Shown here piece by piece: positions 27,179-37,276 of a DNA stretch of 64,000 nt; the stretch's first letter is position 1, and the number at the start of each line of letters is the position of its first letter. The stretch covers positions 1 to 64,000 of the forward strand of contig NZ_JHET01000008.1 of assembly GCF_000685355.1 (NCBI RefSeq), given 5' to 3'. The notes under the pieces were generated by a model. That model did not search any database. It was not told where the DNA came from and worked only from the letters and a program-made list of their open reading frames with translations. The translations under genes were made by a program, and so were the position numbers. The DNA comes from Microbacterium sp. CH12i. GTDB lineage: Bacteria; Actinomycetota; Actinomycetes; Actinomycetales; Microbacteriaceae.

Positions 27179-28392
27179 TATTCAGCCTTCTTCTCATCGG
27201 CGGTGCTCTCCTCCACAGTGGTGTCCTCCACGGCAGTGTTCTTCTCGACGGCGGTGTTCCGACGGCTACGGCTGACAAGGCGCCAGACGGCGCGGCCGCC
27301 ACGAGAGAGCAGGTCGCTGAGACCCTTCGGCTCGAACAGGAGAATGAGGATCAGCAGAACGCCGTACACCACGACCGAGAACTGGCCGGCTGGAATTCCC
27401 CACTCGCCGTCAGGGGCTGCGCTGTCGGGCTTGATGAACGGCATCAGGTTCGCGTACTTCCCGGCCAGCAACGGGATCGCGCAGATCACCGCACTGCCGA
27501 TCACCGGCCCCCAGGCGCTCGCCAGGCCACCGACGGTGACGATGATGATGAACTGCAACGCCATCTCGAGACCGAACTGCTCGATGCTCGCATATCGCAA
27601 CTGAGCGATGTAGAGGGCGCCGGCCAAACCTCCCAGGGCGCTCGAGAGAATGTAGCCGCCAATCAGACGACGGTTCGTGTTAACACCTACGACCCGAGCG
27701 GCCAGCTCGGAGTCACGTATGGCGATAATCGAACGACCGACGGAGGAGCGCACCAGGTTGTGCACGAGGAACATGCACACTGCCACCACGAGCCAGACGA
27801 TGATGAAGAGCCCCTGCTGGTAGGTGTACAGCAGGTTCCCTATCTGCAGCTTGCCGAAGTCCAGCGGGCCGATGGTCATGTTCACCGGCGCGCTGATTCC
27901 GACATTCCCACCGGTGAGGCTTCGCCAGTTCACGAAGACGAAGTATCCGATGTAGATCAGCCCCAGCCCGAGGACGATCTGATAGACGCCCTTCAGCCGG
28001 AGAGCGAAGGGGGCGACGACCAGCCCCGCGACACCACCGGTAACGGCCGAGGCGATCAGCCATACCGGCAGCGGCAGATTCAGCTGCGCCCCGATGCCGA
28101 CAGCCGTGAAGGCGCCGACGGCGAGAAACAGCGGCTGTGCCATGGAGATCTGTCCCGCGTAGCCGTTGATGACGTTGAGACCGATCGCGCCGACGGAGAA
28201 GATGCCGATGGTCGTGCCCAGCGAGATGAGGAAGGGGTCGCCCACACTCAACGGGAAGACGACGACGAGAACCACCAACAGGATCGCGCCATAGCGCGTC
28301 CAGGGGCTGCGGAAGATTCTGCTCTCCGCACGGATTCGCCGTTCGCGATCGGGCCCGGCCGCGCCAACGTGCCGTTCTATCGTTGTCGACAT
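27178..28392 (-). CDS. livM: Branched-chain-type ABC transporter permease LivM
   Basis: ATG 28392 follows AGGAGG by seven bases; 404 residues. About ten membrane segments and the LivM signature (NVINGYAGQISMAQPLFLAVGA, SELAARVVGVN, GGLAGALYIAQ, VGGLASAWGPVIGSA) are present. The C-terminal tail has an acidic near-repeat (NTAVEKNTAVED, TTVEEST) encoded by degenerate DNA repeats, absent from typical LivM. It forms the membrane channel with LivH for the two lipoprotein-bound ligands. Confidence 0.92.
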   Translation of the reverse strand: MSTTIERHVGAAGPDRERRIRAESRIFRSPWTRYGAILLVVLVVVFPLSVGDPFLISLGTTIGIFSVGAIGLNVINGYAGQISMAQPLFLAVGAFTAVGIGAQLNLPLPVWLIASAVTGGVAGLVVAPFALRLKGVYQIVLGLGLIYIGYFVFVNWRSLTGGNVGISAPVNMTIGPLDFGKLQIGNLLYTYQQGLFIIVWLVVAVCMFLVHNLVRSSVGRSIIAIRDSELAARVVGVNTNRRLIGGYILSSALGGLAGALYIAQLRYASIEQFGLEMALQFIIIVTVGGLASAWGPVIGSAVICAIPLLAGKYANLMPFIKPDSAAPDGEWGIPAGQFSVVVYGVLLILILLFEPKGLSDLLSRGGRAVWRLVSRSRRNTAVEKNTAVEDTTVEESTADEKKAE

Positions 28393-28393
28393 G

Positions 28394-29299
28394 TCATGCC
28401 CTCCTGAAGTCACGCGACGACACCAGACCACCGGGTCGCACCATGAGGATGATGATGAGGATGAACCAGGGAAGTGTTGCAGCGAACCCTTCGCCCCATG
28501 AGGGCGGCGCGTAGCCCACCGCATAGATCTGCACGAGCCCGAGGATGATCCCACCGATCACACATCCCGGCAGAGAGCGGATGCCGCCGATAATCAGTGC
28601 GGGCAAAGCGGTGAACGCCACAAGATCGAGCGTGGGACGAAGGCCCCCGCCGGCCTCGGTAGCCATCATCGTACCCGCCACCACGGCCGCCGCCGCGCTC
28701 ATCAGCCACGCGACCGGGGCGACGCGTCGAGGATTGATCCCCTGCACCAGAGCTGCCTCCATGTCGGTGGCGAGAGCGCGCATGGCGACACCGACGCGTG
28801 TGTGCTGCATGACCCACCAGAACACCACCAGGATGCAGGCGCTCAGAATGATGATCCAGATATCTCGCTGGGTGAGTGCGACGCCCGCGACGCGGATCGT
28901 GTCGAGCCCCCACGGATCTCCGATGTTGAGCGTGTCCGCGCCCCACACGGTGATCACGATCGCCTGACTGATGCTCAGCAGTCCGATCGTCACGAGCAGC
29001 ACCGCCAGCCCCGCTGTGGACTGCGCCGCGCGGCGATCGATGGGATCGAAGGTGAAACGCTGGATGAGGATGCCGATAACGGTGATCGCGATGATCGACA
29101 GCGCGATTGCGGCGAAGAAAGGAATGTTCCAGACGGCACTGAACTGATAAACGAGGTAGGCGCCGAGAGCGATGAACGTGCCGGGTAGCAGGTTGAAGTG
29201 ACCGGTCGCCTTGACGAGCACGACGAAGCTGATCGACACGAGCGCGTACAGGCTGCCGAGGGCGAGCCCTGAGGCGGTGAGCTGGATGAAGGTGGTCAT
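28394..29299 (-). CDS. livH: Branched-chain-type ABC transporter permease LivH
   Basis: This 301-residue integral membrane protein has the LivH pattern of about eight hydrophobic helices, with ALVSISFVVLVKATGHFNLL near the N-terminus, AMRALATDMEAALVQGIN in the coupling loop, and GGIRSLPGCVIGGIILGLVQ. It overlaps the livG stop by ATGA and pairs with LivM. Confidence 0.92.
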   Translation of the reverse strand: MTTFIQLTASGLALGSLYALVSISFVVLVKATGHFNLLPGTFIALGAYLVYQFSAVWNIPFFAAIALSIIAITVIGILIQRFTFDPIDRRAAQSTAGLAVLLVTIGLLSISQAIVITVWGADTLNIGDPWGLDTIRVAGVALTQRDIWIIILSACILVVFWWVMQHTRVGVAMRALATDMEAALVQGINPRRVAPVAWLMSAAAAVVAGTMMATEAGGGLRPTLDLVAFTALPALIIGGIRSLPGCVIGGIILGLVQIYAVGYAPPSWGEGFAATLPWFILIIILMVRPGGLVSSRDFRRA

Positions 29300-30162
29300 C
29301 GCTTGCTTCCTTGAGGGCGGACCACGGAGGGAACAGCCATGGATTCGGTGTTGATGGTGGTCTCGGAGTCGACCCCGAGATATGCCTCGACGACGCGAGG
29401 ATTAGTCTGGATGTCAGCCGGTGTCCCCAGGCCGATCGCCTGTCCGAAATCGAGCGCGAGCACCCGGTCCGCGACATCCATGATCAGGTGCACGTCGTGC
29501 TCGATCATGACCAGAGTCAGATCGAGCTGGTCCTTGAGGTCGAAGACGTGATGCACGAGTTCTTGAGTCTCCTCACGGTTCATACCGGCGACCGGTTCGT
29601 CGAGGAGGAGCACCTTGGGGCTGCCCGCTGCGGCCTTGGCAAGCTCGACGCGCTTGCGCGTGCCGTAGGGAAGGTTCGACACCTGCTCGTGGGCGATGTC
29701 GGCGAGGCCCACCAGATCGAGAATCTCGTACGCGTGCGTGCGCACCGCCACCTCTTCGCGACGTGCTTTGCCCCACCACAGCAATGACGATGGCATGCCC
29801 GCCCGCAGGCGATCCTGCGAACCGACGAGCACGTTCTCAAGCACCGTCATGGTCGAGAAGAGCCCAAGATTCTGGAATGTGCGCCCGAGTCCGCGGCGCG
29901 AGATGATGTCGGACCGGACGCCGGAGATCGGCTCGCCGAGCAACGATATCTCGCCGCTCGATTTCACCAGCCCCGACAGTGCATTCAACAGGGTGGTCTT
30001 GCCGGCACCGTTGGGGCCGATGATCGCGAAGAACTCGCCCGGCACGACATCGAAGCTGACATTGTTCACGGCTGTGACCCCGCCGAAGCGAACCGTGATG
30101 TCTCGCGCACTCAGAATGCGATCGGTGACGACGGGCTTATCGACAACGGGGTGGTCGGTCAC
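29296..30162 (-). CDS. livG: ABC transporter ATP-binding protein LivG
   Basis: This 288-residue ATPase has Walker A in GPNGAGKTT, an LivG-type signature region (NLPYGTRKRVELAKA), Walker B in KVLLLDEPVAGM and a switch histidine in VMIEHDVHLIM. The C-terminal LivG extension ends with a nonconserved tail. It overlaps livF by ATGA. Confidence 0.92.
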   Translation of the reverse strand: MTDHPVVDKPVVTDRILSARDITVRFGGVTAVNNVSFDVVPGEFFAIIGPNGAGKTTLLNALSGLVKSSGEISLLGEPISGVRSDIISRRGLGRTFQNLGLFSTMTVLENVLVGSQDRLRAGMPSSLLWWGKARREEVAVRTHAYEILDLVGLADIAHEQVSNLPYGTRKRVELAKAAAGSPKVLLLDEPVAGMNREETQELVHHVFDLKDQLDLTLVMIEHDVHLIMDVADRVLALDFGQAIGLGTPADIQTNPRVVEAYLGVDSETTINTESMAVPSVVRPQGSKR

Positions 30163-30994
30163 GATCGGACTCCTTCTGCATCGACGAGCTTCGCGCGGCG
30201 GTAAGACCTTCGGCCTTCATCACTAATGCCCAGATACAAGTCGCGAATCCCCTTGTCGGCCAGGAGCGTCTTGCCCGCGCCCTCACGGGCCACTTTCTTG
30301 CCCTCAAGAACGTAGGCGTAGTCCGACGCGGACAGGCCCATGGCTGCGTTCTGTTCGATGAGCAGGATGCTGGTACCCAGCCGGTTGATTTCGAGGATGA
30401 TCTGCTTGATCTGATCGACGATGAGCGGCGCCAGCCCCAGGGACGGCTCATCGAGGAGCAGCAGACGCGGCTGCTGCATCAGCGCGCGGCCGATCGCGAG
30501 CATCTGCTGCTCTCCGCCGGACAGCAGCCCGGCGAGCTGGCGGCGGCGTTCACCAAGGATCGGGAAAAGCGAGAAGATGCGCTCGCGCTGTTCGCTGTAC
30601 TCCGATCGATTGCGCGTGTACGACGCTGCCCGCAGATTCTCCTCGATCGACAGGTCACCGAAGACGCGGCGACCTTCCATCACCATGGAGATTCCACGGC
30701 GAACCCGTCGCGTCGCTCGAGCCCGTTGACATTCTGCCCGGAGAAGCGGATGGTTCCCGCTTCTCTACCGCCGCCATTGTATGGAAGCAGCCCCATGATC
30801 GCGCGAAGCGCTGTTGTCTTGCCCGCGCCATTCACGCCGAGCAGAGCGACAACCTCGCCCGTACGAACGGTGAGCGAAAGTCCCTCCAGAGCACGGACGC
30901 TTCCGCCGTAGGTGACGCTGACGTCTTCCAGCTCGAGAAGGACGTCGGGGGGTCTGATGGCGGTTTGCGCATCAGCATGCACATGGGCAGTCAT
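30159..30994 (-). pseudogene. livF: ABC transporter ATP-binding protein LivF, one-base frameshift
   Basis: ATG 30994 after GGAAG starts the frame with [12 protein letters not shown] and Walker [11 protein letters not shown]. The frame breaks at about 30698-30703, where GACGGGTTCGC should be GACGGGGTTCGC (one G lost). It resumes with [18 protein letters not shown], the signature LLSGGEQQMLAIGRAL, Walker B LLLLDEPSLGLAP and LIEQNA. All motifs are intact on both sides, so a sequencing error is likely. Full length is about 278 residues. Confidence 0.87.
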
Positions 30995-31027
30995 CTGAAC
31001 ACTTCCTTGCGATTCGAGAGAACGTGA

Positions 31028-31060
31028 AGGTGCGGGCGGGGTCATGCCTCGCCCGCACCT
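31028..31060. terminator. Hairpin between the binding-protein gene and livF
   Basis: AGGTGCGGGCG (31028-31038) and CGCCCGCACCT (31050-31060) form a perfect 11-bp stem with an 11-base loop, eight bases after the binding-protein stop. Within an ABC operon such a hairpin usually lowers read-through or stabilises the upstream message so that the binding protein is made in excess over the ATPases and permeases. Confidence 0.6.
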
Positions 31061-31067
31061 CGGACTA

Positions 31068-32357
31068 CTACTTGAGTGACTCCACGTAATCCTTCACCAC
31101 GCTGGATTCGAAGTTGTACTTCTGCAGCGAGAGACCGGTAGGCACGCTGGCGTCGACGGTGAAGAACGACATCAGGTTCGGTGGCGTGCGGTCAGCCGCG
31201 CTGGTTCCGTAATCGAACGGGCCGCCGGACATGCCCATGTCATCATCGACCTCTCCGAGCTCGGTCAGCGCGATCTCCTGGAGGCTTGCGCGACTCATGT
31301 CCCCCTTCTCGATGGCTTTCTCAAGAATCAGCGTGGTCAAAGCAGCGTTGACCCAGCCGGTCTGGTACGCGTTTGCGGTAGGGACGATGTCCACGCCCAG
31401 CCCGTCCAGCGCAGACACCATCTCCTGCTGGCCCGGCGCCTCAGTACCGTCCCAGCCTGTTCCGGTCACGGCGAACACCACGTGCTCGGCGATCCAGTCC
31501 GCGCCGGGTCCCGTGGCCATCGTGACGTTGTAGGCCGTGTTGCTCGTGATGATCTGCGGGTTGTAGTCGAGCTGCACGGCCTTGATCGCGAACTGCTGAA
31601 CAATCATCCCGACGCCGCCGATGAGCACGACCTCGCATCCGTCATTCTTGAGCGCCGATACCTGCGCGGTGAAGTCTTCAGTGCCGGAGGCGAAGCGCAA
31701 CTCCTCTCCGGTCTCGACCGCGAGGTCGTCGACCGCGAAATCGTATGCGTCCTGCATGGCATCGCCGAAGACGTCCTCAACCACAAGGGAACAGTATTTT
31801 GCATCTGCGAAGCCCAGGTCGTTGGCCGCATAGTCGACCGCGGCCGCGTGATAGGTGTTCAACAGCGGGAATGTGGGGACGATGTTCTCATCCGTCAGAA
31901 AGCTGGGGACGATACCCGCAGGCACACCGATGAGATTGTCCTCTTTCATTGTCGGCAGAAGCGCGTCGATGATCGGGGCCCCGAGAATCATGCTGAACAT
32001 CGAAACGTTGTCTTTCATCCCGTTGAAGAGCGGGATGGCCGTCGCCGGGTCGTACTTCGAGTCCTGGTTGTCGATCTCGACGGTGTAGCCGTCGAGAGGG
32101 CCCCCGGTGGCGGTCGCCTGATCGAAGTACGCCTGCATGCCCTGGATGTTGGTGACGGCGCCCGCCCAGATACCTGACACAGGCACGAGTGACCCGACTG
32201 TGATCGTCTTGGTGGCTGGGTCGAATCCTGGCGCCGCGGCGAGCTCGCCGGCGGGAGCATCCGGATCAGCCGGAGTGGCTGACGTGCCGGCGCAGCCCGA
32301 GAGGGCCAGTGCCCCGATGGTCGCCAGCGCGGCCATCCCTGTCTTGAACTTCCTCAT
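31068..32357 (-). CDS. Branched-chain-type ABC substrate-binding lipoprotein
   Basis: ATG 32357 ([18 protein letters not shown] upstream) gives 429 residues with a lipobox LALSGC (Cys22), so the protein is anchored outside the membrane. The two-lobe Peripla_BP_6 fold is complete ([52 protein letters not shown]). It is a paralogue of the frameshifted protein at 20424-21702. It heads the livFGHM genes. The ligand is probably the aromatic substrate of the island rather than an amino acid; this is inferred from context. Confidence 0.9.
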   Translation of the reverse strand: MRKFKTGMAALATIGALALSGCAGTSATPADPDAPAGELAAAPGFDPATKTITVGSLVPVSGIWAGAVTNIQGMQAYFDQATATGGPLDGYTVEIDNQDSKYDPATAIPLFNGMKDNVSMFSMILGAPIIDALLPTMKEDNLIGVPAGIVPSFLTDENIVPTFPLLNTYHAAAVDYAANDLGFADAKYCSLVVEDVFGDAMQDAYDFAVDDLAVETGEELRFASGTEDFTAQVSALKNDGCEVVLIGGVGMIVQQFAIKAVQLDYNPQIITSNTAYNVTMATGPGADWIAEHVVFAVTGTGWDGTEAPGQQEMVSALDGLGVDIVPTANAYQTGWVNAALTTLILEKAIEKGDMSRASLQEIALTELGEVDDDMGMSGGPFDYGTSAADRTPPNLMSFFTVDASVPTGLSLQKYNFESSVVKDYVESLK

Positions 32358-32443
32358 TGAAGTGCCCTTCTTAGTGCGTGTGTGATGTGGCGCAGTGTGT
32401 CCGATGCCGGGTGACATGCGGAAGGTGTAGTACTGCCGGGGTT

Positions 32444-34174
32444 TCAGTCCGTCGGCAGGACCGGCAATGTGATGAAGGACGGGCGCCCGGCATCGTGGTG
32501 GATGCGTTGGGTCGCCGACGTCAGAGTGGTGGCATCCGCGGTGTGCGGGCCGATCCCTCCGTTCCGGTCGAACTCGGGGAAACTTGAGCTGGCGACATCG
32601 ACGCGCACGGAGTGTCCGGCCCGGAACAATTGGCCGGTGGCCCACATGTCGATCTCGATCCGGTGCGCGACACCGGGCTCGACCGCGCGAGCGGCCGCCT
32701 CCGGTCCCTCGCGGCGGCTGAGGCGGAGCACGCCCGACACGATACTCATCGCACGCCCGTCCGGCCACACGTCGATCAGCCGTACGACGACGTCGGCATC
32801 CGTCGCATCCGTGCTGACGTGCAGCGTCGCAGTGATCGGGCCCACCACCTCGAGGTCGCTTCGGAGCGGGGCGCTGGTGAACCGAACGATGTCCGCCCGG
32901 TCATCCAGCACGCGCTGGTCACGTGGACCCGGGGCCCATTCGACACCGCCGTCGCGTCCGCCGGTCATGAGCGTCTGACCACCCACTGTGGGTGTCGGGT
33001 CATTCGGGTCGAATAGGTAGTCGGTGGATGACTCGGCGTCCACTGGTCGTGTTTCGCAGAGCGTACCCTCGGCACCGAGATACCAGCGCTGCCAGTCGGT
33101 GCCAGGGATGGGCCATTCGTCAGCCGAGCGCCACCGCCCAGAGCCCATCACGAAGACGTTCACCCTCGGGCCCGGGATCTCGGCGTCGGCGTCGATCGCA
33201 GCGGCGATGAAGTCGGTCTCGATCCGCTCCAGGCCGAGCGCGAGCGCAGACCCCACCGCACCGAAGCTCAGCTCTCCGACCGTGCCCGTCTGATCGACGT
33301 GCGACCACGGTCCCACCACAAGACGCTGACCATCGCGTGCGCGCGGGGTTGCGGCGCCCAAGCGGAGAGTGCGGAAGTTATCGAGCGTTCCACCGAGGAA
33401 GAGGTCGAACCATCCTCCGACGTGCAATCCAGGCACCGCGATACGGTCACGGCGGCCACCGAACGACATCCGATCCCAGTACTCATCACGAACTCCCGAC
33501 ATGAGCCACCGGCGCCAGGAGGGCAGTACTTCCGACACGAAGGGTGCGTCCGAGAGCGGAAGGTGCGTCATGGTCGCGAAAGAGTCCTTCGAATGACGCC
33601 CCAGCTTCTGCATCCCTTCGCGGACGTCTTCGCCCCGAGCAGCGCGATGAAGCAGCGTCTGCATCGACTTCAGGGTGAACCAGCCGGTCAGCTGCCCGAG
33701 AGCGAAGGCTCCCCCGCGATACGCGAGCCCTGAGTGATAGTCATCGGGTGTCACGATCGGGATGATGGCGCGGAGCGCCTCGGGTGCGCGCGATGCCGCC
33801 GCCATCTGGACCATCCCGGAGTACGACGCACCGTACATCACGACATCACCAGTCGACCACGGCTGCTCTGCGCACCATTCGATCGCGTCGAGCGTGTCAC
33901 TCTCCTCTGATTCGAACGGCACGAATTCGCCGTCCGATTGGCCCGTCCCACGGCAGTCCTGAATGACGACGGCGAAGCCGGCCTCGGTCAAGGGCGCCAC
34001 GGGGGTCGAGCGCGTCATCTGCTCGCCGTACGGGTTCCGCACAAGCACGACGGGGCGCGGTGTGTCGGTGCGGTACACCGTGGAACGGAGGGTGACGCCG
34101 TCACGCGTCACGGAGGCCACCCCCCGGTCGAGCACTGTCTGCGTCATCGCCACGTCTTCGCGGATGGTTGTCAT
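32444..34174 (-). CDS. CocE/NonD-family hydrolase
   Basis: Starting at ATG 34174 (or 34147), this 576-residue protein has the alpha/beta-hydrolase domain of cocaine-esterase/X-Pro dipeptidyl-peptidase (S15) enzymes: DCRGTGQSDGEF, the nucleophile in MYGASYSGMVQ, LHVGGWFDLF, and a GPWSHVD segment with the likely catalytic His. A C-terminal jelly-roll domain follows (LHVSTDATDADVVVRL). Family members hydrolyse esters or amides of aryl acids. Next to a luciferase-like monooxygenase it could cleave an ester made by Baeyer-Villiger oxidation of an aryl ketone; that role is a hypothesis. Confidence 0.85.
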   Translation of the reverse strand: MTTIREDVAMTQTVLDRGVASVTRDGVTLRSTVYRTDTPRPVVLVRNPYGEQMTRSTPVAPLTEAGFAVVIQDCRGTGQSDGEFVPFESEESDTLDAIEWCAEQPWSTGDVVMYGASYSGMVQMAAASRAPEALRAIIPIVTPDDYHSGLAYRGGAFALGQLTGWFTLKSMQTLLHRAARGEDVREGMQKLGRHSKDSFATMTHLPLSDAPFVSEVLPSWRRWLMSGVRDEYWDRMSFGGRRDRIAVPGLHVGGWFDLFLGGTLDNFRTLRLGAATPRARDGQRLVVGPWSHVDQTGTVGELSFGAVGSALALGLERIETDFIAAAIDADAEIPGPRVNVFVMGSGRWRSADEWPIPGTDWQRWYLGAEGTLCETRPVDAESSTDYLFDPNDPTPTVGGQTLMTGGRDGGVEWAPGPRDQRVLDDRADIVRFTSAPLRSDLEVVGPITATLHVSTDATDADVVVRLIDVWPDGRAMSIVSGVLRLSRREGPEAAARAVEPGVAHRIEIDMWATGQLFRAGHSVRVDVASSSFPEFDRNGGIGPHTADATTLTSATQRIHHDAGRPSFITLPVLPTD

Positions 34175-34191
34175 GAGAGGTCCGTACGCGG

Positions 34192-35286
34192 TCAGGAGGC
34201 CACGGACAGAGCGGCGTCGTAGTGCTGCTTCGCCTTGGGCAGTACCTCCCGCGAGAAGAGCTCCATGCTCGCTCGGCCGACCTCGTGCGACATCCCTCCG
34301 AACGTCGGCTGCAGGATGAGCTCGAACTCGCCCATCTGCTCCTGGATCCACGCCAGCTTGTCGAGGATCATCTGCGGGGTTCCGTAGAGGGCCGCTTCTG
34401 CGTAGTTGCGACCCGATTGACTGATGCCGTTCTCGTTGATCGCATCGGCGTTGGCGGCGTAGCGTTCGTAGCCCTTCGTCGTGGCGAAGTGCCCGCTGTT
34501 CATCTCGTAGTGCACCACGTTGGCGTCGTAGAAGTTGCCGACGTACTGGTAGTGCCGCTCCACAGCGGTCTCCTCGTCTTCGTGGCAGTACATCGCGACG
34601 TTCAGGCAGACGGGTGGAGCCTTCTCGCTCCATGTCTCGTAGTAGTAGTCCTGGTATGCCTGGAATGTCGGCAGCAGCTTGTCTACTGGCTTGAGGATGA
34701 ACGACATCAGGCGCGCTTTGTTGTGCACCCCCGAGACCATCGAATCGTGCGAGCCGGCGACCGTGTACATGCGATCGTCCCAGGACGCGAATGGTCCCGG
34801 CTTGAGGGGTGTGCGCGGCTGCGGGTAGAAGGGCCCGTCACCCTCGATGACGCCGGTCTGGATTGCGTTGATGATCATTGCCGCGGACTCGTCGAATCGT
34901 TCGCGCGTTTCTTCCAGCGGTACGCCGAATGGAGCGAACTCCTTGCGCGAGAGTCCGCGACCCATGCCGAAGAGCACCCGGCCATCGGTCAGGTTGTCGA
35001 GCATCAGAAGCTTCTCGGCGACGCGGATCGGCTGAGCGTTCCACGGGAGGATGACGGCGCCGGTGCCGAGCTTGATCGTCTTCGTACGGCCTCCGACCAT
35101 CGACAGCCACAGGAGGTTGTCAGGGCAGAAAGAATAGTCGGAGAAGTGGTGCTCAACGGCCCAGACGCTGTCATAGCCCCAGGCTTCGCTCATCACCGCG
35201 AGTTCTGTCTCGCTGCGATAGATCTCATGGTCGCTGACCGTTGGGTCACCCTTGCCAAAACCGAATCCCACGCCAATGTGCAACAT
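34192..35286 (-). CDS. LLM-class flavin-dependent oxidoreductase (luciferase-like)
   Basis: ATG 35286 with GAGGAG seven bases upstream gives 364 residues. The bacterial luciferase-like barrel shows VEHHFSDYS, LGTGAVILPWNAQPIRVAEK, LDNLTDGRVLFGMGRG and VAGSHDSM. Such enzymes use reduced flavin from a separate reductase and O2 for Baeyer-Villiger, desulfonation or hydroxylation reactions. The fused flavin reductase in the same island is a natural partner. It is followed by the CocE hydrolase gene 18 bases on. Confidence 0.85.
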   Translation of the reverse strand: MLHIGVGFGFGKGDPTVSDHEIYRSETELAVMSEAWGYDSVWAVEHHFSDYSFCPDNLLWLSMVGGRTKTIKLGTGAVILPWNAQPIRVAEKLLMLDNLTDGRVLFGMGRGLSRKEFAPFGVPLEETRERFDESAAMIINAIQTGVIEGDGPFYPQPRTPLKPGPFASWDDRMYTVAGSHDSMVSGVHNKARLMSFILKPVDKLLPTFQAYQDYYYETWSEKAPPVCLNVAMYCHEDEETAVERHYQYVGNFYDANVVHYEMNSGHFATTKGYERYAANADAINENGISQSGRNYAEAALYGTPQMILDKLAWIQEQMGEFELILQPTFGGMSHEVGRASMELFSREVLPKAKQHYDAALSVAS

Positions 35287-35428
35287 TCCCGCTCCTCTGC
35301 AGTAGAAAATCCTTCGTCGCGTGCAGCCTTGGGGATGAACATCCGAGGGCTGAACTCGACGTAGACGCAACACTAAGCAGAGGCGAGGTCGTCCCGACTC
35401 TCACTTTGAGACAGGTCGACGCGCGCGG

Positions 35429-37213
35429 TCAGGAGCGACTGCTGGGCACGCTGATACCGAACTGCTTGATCTTGCGGTACATGGTCGCGCGGGAGATTCC
35501 CAGCGCCTTCGCCGCTTCCTCGCGGTTCCAGGAGGCATCTCGCAGTCCGGTGAGGACCAATTCCCGTTCGAGCCGCTCGAGCTTGGTAAGGTCTCGGGAC
35601 CCCGCCTCGGCGAGCGCCGACACAGGAACGCTGTCGATCGTGATCTCGCCGCCGACAGCACTCATCGCCGACGTCGCGAGCACACGCCGCAGCTGGGTGA
35701 TGTTGCCGGGCCACCGGTGTCGCGAGAGCACGGCGAGCACTTCCGCAGAGCAACGCAGAAGACTGTGCGCGGGACTAATGTCGGCCAGCACGCGCGCGAC
35801 GATCCGGGACAGCTCCTCCCGGCGTTCGCGAAGTGCCGTGCGCTCCGTGATCACCAGGAACAGGTCATCGAGAGCAGACGGCGCATCGAGGGGAACCGCG
35901 GACGCGGCCGTCGCGACACACCACGCCTTCCCGCTGTCGATCGAGTCGCGCAGTCGAGTACGCAGCCCTGAGGGCAATTCGTCGAGGTGCCGCAACAACA
36001 CCGCAGGGGCACTCTCGCACGCCATCCGGACACTGTCGATCCAGAGTTCAGGGTCCGTTCCGACGCTGCGTGCATCGAAAGCGACCCATCCCTCGGGCAT
36101 GGCGCCAAGCGCTAGCGTCGCCTTGCCACTGCCACGCTCTCCCACCACGAGAGCCGGCAGTCCGTTCGCCCGCGCCCGACGCAGGCTCGCCGCGGCGGCG
36201 TCGGTGGGAAATCCGGCTCGCCCACGGTGCGTGACATCTTCGGACGAATCGCCGACCGTGGCCGACCGCGAGAGTGAAGCCATTGCCGCCATGCTGCCGT
36301 CACGCAGGCCAACGGGCCGACACCGAACTGTGATCGGTCCGTCCTCGAGGTCGATGGTGAACTCGCGCTCCTGGCCGCCAGCGACCTCATCGAGTACACG
36401 CGCTGCGACAGCGTCGGAGTTCAATCCATGCATGATCAGCTGACGGGCGGCGGCGTTGGCGACGAAAACGTTCGCACCGACCGCGATCACCGCCTGCGAC
36501 GGACGGCGAGACTGCTGGGTGAAGTGGGCGAAGAGATCTCGCTCCACCCCGTAGGCATCGTCGATGAGGCGTTCCCGGATCGCCCACGCCGCGTCACGCG
36601 CGAAGGGCATGAGCAGCTGGTTGGCCTTGTCGATGTGGCAATTCAGCGACAACACGCCGACCACCCGGTTCAGCGCATCGCGAAGCGGGGCTCCGACCGA
36701 GACGAGATTGACTTCGGAATCGCGGAAGTGCTCTGGTCCGACTACAGCAAAGGGCTCGAGCCGCTCGACGCACGTGCCGGCACCGTTGGTGCCCACAACA
36801 GACTCTCGGAAGAGCGCGCCGGGTCGACTGCCGCGCTCAAGGGTGGTCGGCACGACGCCGTCGCCGCCGATGGCAGGGGAGAGCTGGATACAGTCGCGGT
36901 CCAGCAGCATCGCCCAGGCATCGGACCCCTCGAGCTGTTCGTGGAGTCTTTGCATGATCGGGCTCGCCGCACGTAGGAGGCGCTCCGCGCGGCCGCCCAC
37001 ATCGATGGAGGGCAGTGCCATCGTGCGGAAGTCGACCCCGCTGTCGAGCGATCGCCGCCAGGAGTGGAGAATCTCGGGGCGAATCTCTGCGCCGTCTTGC
37101 TCGAAGGCATCCGGATCATTGAAGAACTCGTCCCTCGCCGCGCGCGATCGCAGGACGGACTCCTCGTCTAGTGCGAGTGCGTAGGTGTTCAGATTACCGC
37201 GCGGGAACGTCAC
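35429..37213 (-). CDS. AcoR-type GAF/AAA-like/Fis regulator lacking the sigma54 motif
   Basis: This 594-residue protein has an N-terminal GAF-type sensor (about 50-220, ESVVGTNGAGTC), a PAS-like region (230-300), a degenerate AAA+ region with Walker A GERGSGKATL, and a C-terminal Fis-type helix-turn-helix (REEAAKALGISRATMYRKIK). The GAFTGA loop that contacts sigma54 is absent, as expected in actinobacteria, which lack sigma54. It must therefore work with another sigma factor. It is divergent from an SDR gene with a 20-bp palindrome between them and probably controls the SDR and the nearby LLM/CocE genes. Confidence 0.85.
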   Translation of the reverse strand: MTFPRGNLNTYALALDEESVLRSRAARDEFFNDPDAFEQDGAEIRPEILHSWRRSLDSGVDFRTMALPSIDVGGRAERLLRAASPIMQRLHEQLEGSDAWAMLLDRDCIQLSPAIGGDGVVPTTLERGSRPGALFRESVVGTNGAGTCVERLEPFAVVGPEHFRDSEVNLVSVGAPLRDALNRVVGVLSLNCHIDKANQLLMPFARDAAWAIRERLIDDAYGVERDLFAHFTQQSRRPSQAVIAVGANVFVANAAARQLIMHGLNSDAVAARVLDEVAGGQEREFTIDLEDGPITVRCRPVGLRDGSMAAMASLSRSATVGDSSEDVTHRGRAGFPTDAAAASLRRARANGLPALVVGERGSGKATLALGAMPEGWVAFDARSVGTDPELWIDSVRMACESAPAVLLRHLDELPSGLRTRLRDSIDSGKAWCVATAASAVPLDAPSALDDLFLVITERTALRERREELSRIVARVLADISPAHSLLRCSAEVLAVLSRHRWPGNITQLRRVLATSAMSAVGGEITIDSVPVSALAEAGSRDLTKLERLERELVLTGLRDASWNREEAAKALGISRATMYRKIKQFGISVPSSRS

Positions 37214-37276
37214 TGTGCCTCCGTCGCCTCAAGAGGACTCCGTGCGGCCATCGGACGAAGATCAAGACCCCTGAGA

